Source: Ceratotherium simum simum (taxonomy: Eukaryota; Chordata; Mammalia; Perissodactyla; Rhinocerotidae). From it: a stretch of 64,000 nucleotides of DNA. Position numbers and translations under genes: made by a program. The notes under the pieces were generated by a model that was given only the letters and a program-made list of their open reading frames with translations, was not told where the DNA came from and made no database searches. This document shows, in pieces, positions 1-10,329 of the stretch (position 1 is the stretch's first letter; every line of letters starts with the position of its first letter). The stretch is taken from NCBI RefSeq assembly GCF_000283155.1, contig NW_004454166.1:7523040-7587039 (forward strand). Direction: 5' to 3'.

Positions 1-115
1 AGAAGTATAATGATGTACACCTGAAATTTATACAATGTTATAAACCAACGTTACTGCAATAAACAAAAAATTTTTAAAAAAAGAAAAAAATTTTAAAAAT
101 AATAAAAAATAAATA
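1..115 (+). mobile_element. LINE-1 3' end (tail only)
   Basis: The first ~65 bases (TGATGTACACCTGAAATTT, then ATAAACCAACG and an AATAAA-like end) are nearly identical to the end of a second copy at 23687-23936, and an A-rich tail follows to about 115. In ungulate and carnivore genomes this is the 3' UTR of a fairly recent L1 lineage. The body would lie to the left of the window. The strand follows from the A-rich tail being on the right. Confidence 0.7.
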
Positions 116-839
116 AAATACTAGTGAAGGCAGCACAGGTAGTTAAGACTTACATTTGCATATTCTTTAAATTATAAATTAGTGTGCTGCTCCTGGAAAA
201 AAAACAAACTTTCTACTTACACAGCTTAGCTAATTGAAATGGTAAATTTTGCAGAACTCTGAATGTCTGTGAAATAAATACGTCTTGTATGTATTACACA
301 TATTATTGATGATTTTATATTATATAACTTTGCTGATTTGCTAGGTAGTCCTCAAATAAACACAAAGAAGATATGTAAAAAAAAAGAAGAAACAACATGG
401 GTACAATTCTGATGCCAGGAAAATACCAGGGTAAAGGAACCAAACAAAGTCAGTTTGATTGAAGCAGAGGAGATAGGGCAGCATGAGAGAAAATGAGACC
501 AACAAGCCCAATTATAAACAGCTTTTGAAAATTTTGTCTCTTTTTATTAAAAGCAAAGAACAGCATTTGAAGTGTATAAAAATAAAGGAGTATTGGAAAA
601 AAATGAAGGTATTATTATCAAATTCCTATCTCCAAGAATGGCTCTGGAAGTAATGTTGAGACAAGACATAAAGAGACAAGAATAAACACAGGTAGTCATG
701 AGGCAATTATTTCAGTATTTAAGAGATAATAGTAACTTTGATTAGAGTACAGGGAAGAGATGCAGAAAAGTAAACCAACTCAAGAGCTATTTAGAAGGTA
801 AAATTACTAGGACTGGTGATCTTAATCATCCCATTCTCC

Positions 840-1300
840 GGCATATTAAAAAACTTGACAATCGTTCTAGCTTACAACAACGAACACATACTTTCTTGCT
901 CACAGGTTACAGATTTGCAGGTGTGCAAATAAACTACCCTTGATTTTTTTGGGAGTAGACTTGTCTGAGCCTTAAGGGACTCCAGGCTACTGGTTGCGTT
1001 CAGGTCTGCTGCCTTTTGCCTTTATTCTGAGGTTTAGGATAAAGAGTATGCAGCTATCTGAAACTTGCTGTTTTCATGGTGGAACACAAGAGTGCAAGAG
1101 GGAAAGCTTAATTACAAAAATGGAGCAGAGAAGTATGAGGGAAATAGCGTAAATAACATGGAAAATGTTGTGGATATATAACCCTACTATGGGGGGCAAA
1201 GAATTTGAACCATAATTCAATATACCTAAGTTATGTATACAATATGGTGGTTACAGGAGACGTAGGAGTCCAGAATATTTATATTTGCATAACTTCTATG
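840..1300. other. Unassigned segment splitting the L2
   Basis: L2-like sequence stops near 835 and resumes near 1305 (GGTTGGATGGCAGTGTCACT). The ~460 bases between do not look like L2. They may be another old transposon, but I see no terminal repeats or target duplication that would name it. Confidence 0.35.
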
Positions 1301-1581
1301 TATTAGTGGTTGGATGGCAGTGTCACTAATGAATATAGAAAGCAATTAAAAAAAAAGAACTCTATTATGTGAGTGGGAAACAAGAACTCAGTTTTGGACA
1401 TGTTGAATTTTAGTTGCCTCTTAAGGATCTAGAAGGAGAACTCAAGGAAACAACTAGATGAAAACCTTAAGCTCAGAGAAGAGACAGATGCTGGGAATGA
1501 AAATTTGGATGGCTTCTTTGTATAAGTGGGAATTTCATTTTAGATATGGATAAGATTTCCCAGGGATACCACAAATATTTT

Positions 1582-1798
1582 TTTTTTTTTTTAAAGATTT
1601 TATTTATTTTATTTTTTCCCCCCAAAGCCCCAGTGGATAGTTGTGTGTCGTAGCTGCACATCCTTCTAGTTGCTGTATGTGGGACTCGGCCTCAGGATGA
1701 ACGGAGAAGTGGTGCCTTGATGTGCACCCGGGATCCGAACCCGGGCCACCAGCATCGCAGCGCGCGCACTTAACCACCAAGCCACAGGGCCGGCCCAT
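1582..1798 (-). mobile_element. ERE-type SINE (perissodactyl), antisense
   Basis: Read on the minus strand it has the GGGCCGGCCC-like head (here GGGCCGGCCCTGTGGCTTGG), a tRNA-derived box A and box B, the CAACTAGAAGGATGTG motif, CTGGGGCTTTGGGG and an AATAAAATCTTTAAA tail. It is flanked by a perfect 13-bp target-site duplication CCACAAATATTTT (1569-1581 and 1799-1811), which fixes the borders. It sits inside the old L2. Box B is intact (GGTTCGGATCC), and box A differs slightly from the consensus. Confidence 0.95.
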
Positions 1799-2173
1799 CC
1801 ACAAATATTTTATATTTGGAAAAAGAGCTATATACCTCCAAAAAGACAGCAAATGATTTGCTAGAGAGGGAGAAGGAAAAGTAGGAGATTACTTTGTTAT
1901 GCAAACCAAGGAAGAAAGAATTCATGTATCAAGGCTGAATCAAGGTAAGGAATAACTCATGCCCACTGTATTTAGTTAGATGAGAGTTTACTGCTGATTT
2001 GGGATAACAATTTGGGTAGACTGATAGAGTTTGGAATTAGAATTATAGTAGCTTTAAGAGTGAGTGAATAGGAACTAAGTGACAGCAATGCCTGGAACAC
2101 ATTTTAGAAGTTTTGCTGTAAAAGAAAAGATAAAAATAGGGTAGTATCTTGAGATATAAGATGATGTGAGAAT

Positions 2174-2200
2174 TAAGCACTATTGATTCTTGGACAGTGA
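2174..2200 (-). repeat. 27-bp inverted repeat, left arm
   Basis: The reverse complement of this segment equals 3423-3449 over 27 bases without mismatch, about 1.2 kb away. The flanks on both sides differ at once. The left arm lies in what I read as antisense L2 and the right arm lies in unassigned sequence. Confidence 0.85.
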
Positions 2201-2572
2201 ATGTGAGATGTGAGAAAGAACATTTTTCTAATTCTTTTATTTTCTTCTCAAACTGCAGAGTATTAAGGGTAGTTAAAATCCACTGGGAATTATTCATTTC
2301 AGAAAGAGTAGTTGAACATTCAGAATATTGACGGAGTAACCTCCGTGTAGGAGGGCATATGTTCCAAAGCACAAGGCATGATTTAGCCTTTGATAAGAAA
2401 AATTAAATGAAGAAGAAAGATAAGATAGGAGTTAGATGAGACAGAGGAAAGAGGACATTTGAATTCAAAGAAAATGGACAAGATAATTTAGAGTAAGAGT
2501 AAAGAGAATTTAGTCTTGACAAGATAATCATTAACTTAATGGATCATGAAACATATGCTGGATATCAAAGAA

Positions 2573-2599
2573 CTATTATTATTATGATGATGATGATGT
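2573..2599. repeat. Short (ATT)n(GAT)n microsatellite
   Basis: Four to five ATT units run directly into about five GAT units. It is a compound trinucleotide repeat in otherwise unassigned sequence. Confidence 0.8.
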
Positions 2600-3111
2600 T
2601 TACAAACAATGCAGATATAGAAAATGCAAGGTAATATATAAAATAATCTGTTAAAACTAATAACTGAATTAGGAAGTGTGTGGGTTACAAGGCATTTTTC
2701 TCATGCTTATATAAAAAGCCACCCTACTAGCATGTTTATACCATCTCTTAGCCAGCATCTTAAATATTGCATCGCAGAAGACATACACCAATTGATATCC
2801 TCTAACTTACGTGATTGTAGTTTCAAGGTCCCTTGATCAAGCCCCTTGATCACTCAGAAATATATCCCTTGCACACTCTCCCAGTTTCTGCTAGTATGCA
2901 CTAGCTAGGTCTTAAGACCTTCTTGGGTTAAAGTTCCTTTCATTTCTTATCAGACCCTGCTTATCCTTACATAGGACATACTGTAACTTAACCCTATTTA
3001 CTGGGATTCCGGCAAGGAGGGAAATTGTTGAGTACATATTCTGAGAGGTGCACATGTTGTGTTGGGGAGAAGGCTCTTCATCCTCTTCAACCAAGGCTTG
3101 GTGATAGCATT

Positions 3112-3138
3112 TAATAGGGAATACTGGGCCATTTCTAC
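3112..3138 (+). repeat. 27-bp direct repeat, copy 1
   Basis: Identical over 27 bases to 3807-3833 (core TAGGGAATACTGGGCC). The two copies bracket a 668-bp segment. It is long for a LINE-type target duplication, and the segment between has no A-tail. Confidence 0.85.
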
Positions 3139-3422
3139 AGGCTCCGAGGGTCCTGCAGTATATGGATTTCCAAGACTTTTCAGTGCATCAATCTAAATTT
3201 CTCACATCATGAATCAGGGTCCCAAACTTTCCCAACCAGGACCTTTACCTCGGCATATCATACCTACTTCCTTGGGAGCTCAGCTAATCTGATGGTTTAT
3301 TCCTGGACTAGGTCTCAGTTTTCTCTGCTCTCCTTTGAAAGGAATATTTATATGCAACGAAACAGACTTGCTGGCTTTTGCACTTAGATGTCACTTGCCT
3401 ACTAATTGCTCTCATCATTTGA

Positions 3423-3449
3423 TCACTGTCCAAGAATCAATAGTGCTTA
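3423..3449 (+). repeat. 27-bp inverted repeat, right arm
   Basis: This is an exact inverted copy of 2174-2200. It lies between the two direct copies at 3112-3138 and 3807-3833, so three short duplicated tracts fall within 1.7 kb. Confidence 0.85.
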
Positions 3450-3806
3450 GTAATAGCTACCCAAGTCCATTGTCCTTACAGTTACTATTTTCCCCATATT
3501 TCTCAAATGCTGCATGCTTTATACCAACTAATACATTTCTTTCCTGCAGTATACCATCCCAGTTCACCAAAAGTGAAAATTTTAACAATTGCACTTTTCT
3601 CTTGTGCCAGGATCTCTCTGTGTTCCATCAATAAGAATCATCAGTGAGAGGTCCTTATTGCCAGTCTGGAAGCAAGTAATCCAGCCATAATACATCACTC
3701 TATCATCTGCTTTCTTGGACCACTTCTGTTATCCATTGTCTTGGGCTGAGTTTCCTGGGAAGCAGACACTGACAGATTAACTTTCATAAGGCTTATTATG
3801 GCACAA

Positions 3807-3833
3807 TAATAGGGAATACTGGGCCATTTCTAC
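3807..3833 (+). repeat. 27-bp direct repeat, copy 2
   Basis: Second copy of 3112-3138, directly after GGCTTATTATGGCACAA. Sequence diverges immediately on either side of the identity. Confidence 0.85.
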
Positions 3834-5194
3834 CCTACTAATTTACCAAAATAGAGTAACAGGATATTTTTTAGCCATTTTTGTTTGCATTGCTAAAATT
3901 AAAAAAAATCCTCTGATGCCCAGTTTTTGTTTCCTTAACTTTCATCTCATTTAATTTGAAAAGATGAGATAAAATTGTCCTTGATGACTGTTAGATTTCC
4001 TCCCTTATCCCTTTCATCCATCAACATAAATAAGATTTATTGTACAGATTTAAAATGAGTATCTAAAAAGCTAAATCCTGTAGAAAGACAGGATATCCAA
4101 ACATTTGATTATGACAGAAAGAAATCAATAGCTTAAACATGACAATGCCATCTTTTAAGAGGCCAAAAGCTTGACTTGACAAAGGATGTTACTAGTTATA
4201 ACTACAATTTAATACTGATTTTACAATAACATTTTTTCAACAACTTTGATTTCTTATCCAGGAAATATCTGAAAACCAAAAATTGTCTAATATTCAACTA
4301 ATTGACAAATGGCTGAATAATCCATGACCAATTATCACATAGCTGAAGATCAAAGATTAAATTTCAATTATTCCTTGAGACATCCCGCTATTTGCTCCAA
4401 TTTTGATGCTATCTTTTAATAGATTATTGCAAATCTAAAGTAATCTTAGATAATCTAATCACTCCCTCCATTAGTATAAAGATAATAGTTTTGTCTGACA
4501 TTCTATGTCAAATAAATGGTAGATTACAATTTGATTCTTTCATTTATTCAATAATTCAAGTGTATTTCTTTAGCATTAACTTACTACTACTAGGAAAAGA
4601 ATCAAGAATAAGACGATTATTAGCCTTCTAAAAATATTAAAATATATTTTCAGGATTAGTATTAAAAAAGGACATAATTACTGTAAAGTATGATTAGGTT
4701 AGAATGGAAAGTTCATGTTGCCATGAGGATATAATAACAGGGAAATGTATTATGATCTCAGATTTAGAAAAAGCTCCTTGGGAAAGATAAAAAAAAATGA
4801 GGAGTTACGGAAATGCAGGGGAAGGGATGGAGGAGGAAGAGTTTTCCAGAACAGTATACACAAAGAAGTCCAGTATCAAGACAGGTTTGCCTATTCAAAA
4901 GACACAGAAACTAGAGCTGGATCACAAATTTCTCACAGCTCGATTACACAGATCACAGCTGGATTATACATACACCAAATTCCCTTTCTACCTACAGACT
5001 GCAATACCTTTGTTTTACTATTCTCTCTCAAATCCTTCCAGTATCATTTATGTTTACTCATACTATTCATCTTTTTCACAGAAGTCTTGAATTTTAGGCT
5101 GCAGTATATACTAACGAAGGTTATAAGATCTTCATGTCTAATGATTTCCCTGCAAAAATCTTTTGTTGCTGGAGACTAGATCTCTCTTTAAGCC
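3834..5194. other. Unassigned AT-rich stretch
   Basis: About 1.36 kb without a gene or a repeat I can name. An open frame of 144 codons on the plus strand (4745-5179) has no recognisable domain, no usual codon bias and no splice context. I treat it as chance. Confidence 0.5.
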
Positions 5195-5209
5195 TTTCCT
5201 ATTTCAATT

Positions 5210-6430
5210 CACTTGTTTATTTCTTATTTATATATATTATGGTAAGAACACTTTACACGAGATCTAACTTCTTAACAAATTTTTAAGTGCACAATACAAT
5301 CTTAACTATGAGCACAATGTTGTAAAGCAGATCTCCAGAACTTATTCATCTGGTATAACTAAAACTTTATACTCGTTGAACAGCTACTCCTCATGTCCCT
5401 CTTTCCCTAGCCCTTGGCAACCACCATTTTAATTGCTTCTATGAATTTGACTATTTTAGTTACTCATAAAAGTGGAAACATGCAGTATTTACTCCTTCTG
5501 TGACAAGCTTATTTCACTTAGTGTAATGTTCTCAAGGTTCATTCACGCTGTTGCATATGGCAGGATTTTCTTCTTTTTTAAGGTTGAATAATATTCCGTT
5601 GTATGTATATACCACGTTTTTGTTTATCCATTCATCTGTCAAAGGACATTTAGGTTGTTTCCGTATCTTGGCTATTGTGAATAATGCTACAAGCACATGG
5701 GAGTGCAGGTTATCTCTTCAAGATCCTGATTTCAATTCTTTTGGATATATATCCAGAAATGGGATTGCTGGAACATATAGTAGTTCTATTTTTAATTTTT
5801 TGAGGAATTGCCATGCTGTTTTCCATAGCGGCTGCACCATGTTACATTCCCACAAACAGTATTGCAAGGGTTCCAATTTTTCTACATACTAGCCAACACT
5901 TTTCTTCTTTTTCCTTTTTTTTTTGTGAGGAAGATCGGCCCTGAGCTAATATCTGCCAATCCTCCTCTTTTTTTTTTTTTTTTTTTGCTGAGAAAGACTG
6001 GCCTTGGGCTAAGATCCATGCCCATCTTCCTCTACCTTATATGGGATGCCACCACAGCATGGCTTGACAAGCAGTGCGTCGGTGCGCACCCAGGCTCCGA
6101 ACCAGCGAACCCTGGGCCACCGCAGCAGAGCGCGCGCACCTAACCGCTTGCGCCACCGGGCTGGCCCCCCTGTTTTTTTGATAATGACCATCCTAACAGG
6201 TGTTTGATGATATCTCATTGTGGTTTTGATTTGCATTTCCCTGATGACTAGTTGATGTTGAGCATCTCTTCATGTACTTTATTGGCCATTTGGACATCTT
6301 CTTTGGAGAAGTGTCTATTCAAGTCCTTTGCCCCTTTTTTAGTCAGGTTGTTTTCTGGATATTGATTTATAGGAGCTCTTTATATATTTTGGATATCAAC
6401 TCCTTATCAGATATATAGTTTACAAATATT
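5210..6430 (-). mobile_element. LINE-1 3' part (ORF2 end and 3' UTR), antisense
   Basis: Antisense L1 hallmarks occur in order: AATAATATTCCGTTGTATG, the ATTCATCTGTCAAAGGACAT region, GGCTATTGTGAATAATGCT, TGTGGTTTTGATTTGCATTT and GATGTTGAGCATCTCTTCAT. These encode the C-terminal end of ORF2 and the old L1MA/L1MB-type 3' UTR on the minus strand. The 3' end abuts a 15-bp target duplication TTTCCTATTTCAATT (5195-5209). It forms one insertion with the inverted segment 6431-7317 and is interrupted by a SINE at 5915-6168. Confidence 0.9.
5915..6168 (-). mobile_element. ERE-type SINE, older tail type, antisense
   Basis: The minus strand reads GGCCAGCCCGGTGGCGCAAG, then a box B-like GGTTCGGAGCC, then two tandem tail units of the AGGAAGATGGGCATGGATC kind that both end in CTTCCTC-type sequence, then an A-rich tail. 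The doubled tail sets it apart from the CAACTAGAAGGATG type at 1582 and 57873. It is inserted in the 3' part of the surrounding LINE-1. Target duplication is not clear because the site is T-rich. Confidence 0.88.
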
Positions 6431-7317
6431 TTTATTAACAATGAACTACCTAAAAAGGAAATTAAGCAATCTCATTTATAATAGCATCAAAAAGAATAAA
6501 ATATTTAGGAATAAACTTACCAAGAAGGTGAAAGACCTGTATGCTGAAAACTACAAGACGTTGTTGAAAGAAATTAAAGAAAACACAAATAAATAGAAAG
6601 ACATCCTCTGCTCATTTGAAGACTTAATACTGTTAAAATGTCCATACTACCCAAAGTGATCAATCTACAGATTTAATGTAATCTCTATTAAAATTCCAAT
6701 GGCATTTTTGGCATAAAAAAAAAATCCTAAAATTTATATGGAATCACAAAAGACCCTGTATAGCCAAAGCAATCTTGAGAAAGAACAAAGCTCGAAGCAT
6801 CACACTTCCTGACTTCAAAATATATTACAAAGCCACAGTAATTAAAACAGTATGAGAATGGCATAAAAACAGACATATAAACCAACAGAACAGAATAGAG
6901 CATCAGAAATAAACCCATCATATACAATCAACTGATCTTCAACATAGGTGCTATTACACAATGGGAAAAATACTGTCTCTTCAACAAATTATTTTGAAAA
7001 AACTGTATCTCCACATTCAAAAGAATGAAACTGGACCCTTATCCTACTCCGTACATGAAAATAAACTCCAAATGGATTAAAGACAATATAACACCTGAAA
7101 CTATAAAACACTGAGTAGAAAACATGAGGGAAAATCTTCATGATATTGTCCTAGGAAATGAATTCTTAGATATGACACTAAAAGTACAAGCAACAAAAAG
7201 CAAAAATGGACAAATGGGACTATGTTAAACTAAGAAGCTTCTACACAGCAAATGAAACAATCAACAGAGAAAAAAGAAAATAATCTATGGAATTATAGAA
7301 AATATTTGCAAACCATA
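6431..7317 (+). mobile_element. LINE-1 ORF2 segment, inverted 5' part
   Basis: Sense L1 ORF2 phrases run in order: AACAATGAACTACCTAAAAA, GCATCAAAAAGAATAAAATA, CCAATGGCATTTTTGGCATA, then GGACAAATGGGACTATGTTA and finally AAAATATTTGCAAACCAT. The end of this piece overlaps by about 17 bases in L1 coordinates with the start of the antisense piece (AAATATTTGTAAACTAT on the minus strand at ~6415-6430). The second target duplication copy, TTTCCTATTTCAATT, follows at 7318-7332. This is a 5' inversion by twin priming. Stops and frameshifts are frequent. Confidence 0.92.
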
Positions 7318-7703
7318 TTTCCTATTTCAATTGAAATACTCTGAGAGGTACACAGTAACCTAGCAAACTATAGACATCTACTCCACAAACGGTAATTATT
7401 AGTATATTGAAAGCAGTTTAAGGGAAAATAAAACTTTGGGACAAAATTTAAATGCAAGATGGTATACTGATGCTGAAGGTCCACCAGGTACATATCTGGT
7501 ATCTTATCTACAATCCCTGTGTTGAGGGTAAGCAAATATTCTGGAGCCTCTAAGAACAGCTACATGTTCCATGTGACCTATACTCTCATTGCTAACAATT
7601 TTGAGAATTCTCTCATTTGGGGCATATTTTCAGCTGTGTACTCTCCTCCCTTCATTAACTCAGTCAATGATTTTTCCCAAAGCATCACTCAGTCAAAGAG
7701 TGT

Positions 7704-8491
7704 TGTAGGGGAGGAAGACAATTCCTTTACTCTCTAGGTCTTTCTGGCTGGTCCAAGAATTAAATGATATGAGACAGAATAACAGGAGAAAATCAAAGCT
7801 TAATAACATAAGAGAAACCCATGAAAACTGAGTAACTCGCCAAAATGTCCAAAGCCACCACCTTAAACACCATCTTCAGCTCAAGACAAAGAAGGACGTT
7901 GTAGGTAGTGGTTTGGGGCTTCAAAGGAGAGGAAGGCAATTTACAAGGAGGTAGAAATGCAAATGTTTGTTAAACAAGTGTTTGCTGGGCCCTCTATAGA
8001 CAATGTGACCCAAGAGACAGAACTCTGATAAGAATGGGCTTAGGTAGGATCCTCCCAGTCTACCGATACCCAGAGTTATCTATGGTGATGGCCTGTCATA
8101 GGGCCAGGCCTTTCACGTTAAATTCCTTTAGGCAGTTAGGGAGAAAGTCAAAGCTTCTTTCAGTCTCTTGTCCTTAAAAATAACCAAGCAGGGCTGGCCC
8201 CTGGCATAGTGGTTAAAGTTCAGCATGCTCCACTTTGATGGCCAGGGTTCATGGGTTTGGATCCTGGGCATGGACCTATATCACGCACAGCCATGCTGTG
8301 GTGGTGACCCATATACAAAATAGAGGAAGACTGGCACAGATGGTAGCTCAGGGCTAATATTCCCCAAGCAAAAAAAGAGGAAGATTGGCAACAGATGTTA
8401 ACTGAGGGCCAGTCTTCCTCAGGGGAAAAAAAAAAATCATCAACATCAAGCCAAAAAGATACATTTTGGGGTGGCCAATTCTGATGCCCCA
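7704..8491 (-). mobile_element. Solo retroviral LTR, antisense, with SINE inside
   Basis: On the minus strand it runs from TGGGGCATCAGAATTGGCCA to CTTCCTCCCCTACA, about 540 bp without the SINE at 8189-8438. It matches the LTR at 51245-51790 throughout (shared GGCCACCCCAAAAT start, CCCATTCTTATCAGAGTTCT middle and CTTCCTCC end). The flanks GAGTGT and GAGTAT look like a decayed target duplication. No internal retroviral sequence flanks it, so it is a recombined solo LTR. Confidence 0.82.
8189..8438 (+). mobile_element. ERE-type SINE, older tail type
   Basis: It starts GGGCTGGCCCCTGGCATAG, carries a tRNA-like head with box B-like GGTTTGGATCC, then two tandem tail units (AGAGGAAGACTGGCACAGAT and AGAGGAAGATTGGCAACAGA), each ending near CTTCC or TTCCCC, then poly(A). 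It is more diverged than the young copies. It is nested in the LTR at 7704-8491, so it is younger than that LTR. Confidence 0.88.
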
Positions 8492-8499
8492 GAGTATGC

Positions 8500-9380
8500 A
8501 CAGTGGTATCCAATTATTATGTCTCCTCTCCCTTACCCCTACCATCCTCCTTCTTAAAGTCTCCACGTCAGATAACTCAGATACAAATTCAGGTTTTCTC
8601 TTCCACTAGGGGTCAATGAATATCCTCAATTATCAATGGTTACACAAGATTGAGTGAATGAGTATATGTGACTAATTCCTATCCTTCCTTGTTAAAGAAA
8701 AATATTACTTTGTTTAAATTTTAAGTAAATTTTCAGGACCAAATTGATCAATACTATCAATGTAAAGCAATTCTACCACCATGCTAAAATTAGTAGGATG
8801 ACATTACATATACCACCTTCAAAATCTTGCTTATAGAAACGGCTTGAGTGATCTGCTTATATAATTATCTTCACAGGAAAATAAATTGCTTTCTAAGTGT
8901 CATGAATAAAAGAAAATGTTCTTTGAGGAGTGTTTCACATTCTTAAAATTGTAGCTTAAGAAAAGAAATCAGAGGTGATTGTCTATAACTATAATTTTAA
9001 ACACATGAAGTATTTTTGCTGGCAAATTTTCACAAGTTGAGGGTTATAATGGCTACAACAGCAAAACTATGATCCCTAATGTACTTTCAAGATGTTCAGC
9101 ACCATTTCTCTCAGCACAGTAGTTAACTCTTTATACCTGGAAAGTTCATATAAGTTAAAACTTTTTCTTTTGTTGTTTTGAATGCATTTTCTCTGTAGTT
9201 TTATTGATTTACGTTACTTACATTATTCTTCATCTTTTGGCTTACTTATACTGGTTCCTCTCTTTTGGTTCAAGAGTCATTTTACTTCTAAAATAAAAGC
9301 AAATCTGGAAACTTCACATCCAAGAGAAAATGGGAAAAACAAACTTCTACTGTTTAATCATGTAACCAAATTTTTACTGT
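8500..9380. other. Unassigned stretch
   Basis: About 0.9 kb of AT-rich sequence. I see no gene, no simple repeat and no transposon I can name. Confidence 0.5.
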
Positions 9381-9419
9381 TGCTACCCTCAAATCTAATA
9401 AAACTCCTCCCACAATAGT

Positions 9420-10190
9420 CATTCTAGACTTTCTGATTTTCAAAGACATTTCCACCTTTACTCTTTATCCTCCCTGATTTCTAAACAGTGTTACGTCACT
9501 TCTTTTTCAAAAACCCTTCTCTCAGGTTTAATAACTACAGTCTCATTAAAGCTCATTTGTTAGTACTTCTGTGAATGTCCCTTCATTTATCCTGCCCTGT
9601 GAAGGTTTACATTCTCCCAGAGGTCTGTACTGGGCCCTTCTATCCTTTCTATAATCTCTGCCTTTGAAATTCTCTCCCTTCTTATGGCTTTACTGCAATA
9701 ATCTACTGCCTTAATTCTTACTCTCAATTCTTTATCTCTAAAATATTAGTACTTGTTCCAAACTTCCCATTAGATATGTCAAATTCAACTTGTTTAAAAT
9801 ACAATTTGTGTCTTATCAAATCTGTTCTTTCTTCTGTATTCTGTATTCATGATAACTGCGTCATCACCCAACTGTATGTGGTTATATTGACTCCTGTTTC
9901 CTGTAACATTCACATTAATTCATATATCATGCTGATTCTATTTCTCAAAACTTGTCCAAACTATATTTTCTTACACTATCAATTCTAGTTAAGAAAGACT
10001 AGACTAAATTACCCTTAGTCTAGGATGTTTTCATCTCTTACTTGGATACCTGCAAAAGCCTTCTTTCTCTCTCTTTCACGCATTTTCCACACTTTCTCCA
10101 GAGTGATGTTTCTAAAATACAGATATGATATATTAATTTCATATCACCAGTGCTTGGTACATACTAGTGGCTCAACAAACAAATGTTGCA
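9420..10190 (+). mobile_element. L2 LINE, ORF2 C-terminal region
   Basis: Sense L2 phrases are recognisable: ACTGGGCCCTTCTATCCTTT near 9630, TTAGATATGTCAAATTCAAC near 9773, CATCTCTTACTTGGATACCT near 10033 and AGAGTGATGTTTCTAAAATA near 10101. These match the CR1/L2 reverse transcriptase tail and downstream domain. Strongly diverged and non-coding. Confidence 0.65.
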
Positions 10191-10329
10191 TTAATGCAGA
10201 TCACTTGCCTTCTCTCCAAATAAGAATTTTCCAGATATCTTTTCACTATGTTTTCTGCTTTAATTTTGATTTCATTATGATTTCTGGTCTCAAAACATTT
10301 TTCATATTATTTAAATTCTCTTACATTTT

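Larger units (their letters stand above)
420..2560 (-). mobile_element. L2 LINE, ORF2 region, antisense and interrupted
   Basis: Blocks match the reverse complement of L2 ORF2 (CR1-type reverse transcriptase). Examples are CAGTTTTGGACATGTTGAAT near 1391 and the AGAGATAATAGTAACTTTGA stretch near 721, which correspond to the usual antisense L2 phrases. The match is patchy, as expected for an element over 100 million years old. It is interrupted by an ERE SINE at 1582-1798 and by sequence at about 840-1300 that I cannot assign. No reading frame survives. Confidence 0.6.

Noticed and set aside
3139..3806. Segment between 27-bp direct repeats as a retrocopy with target duplication
   Set aside because: 27 bp is long for such a duplication, and the segment has no A-tail on either strand and no recognisable parent.
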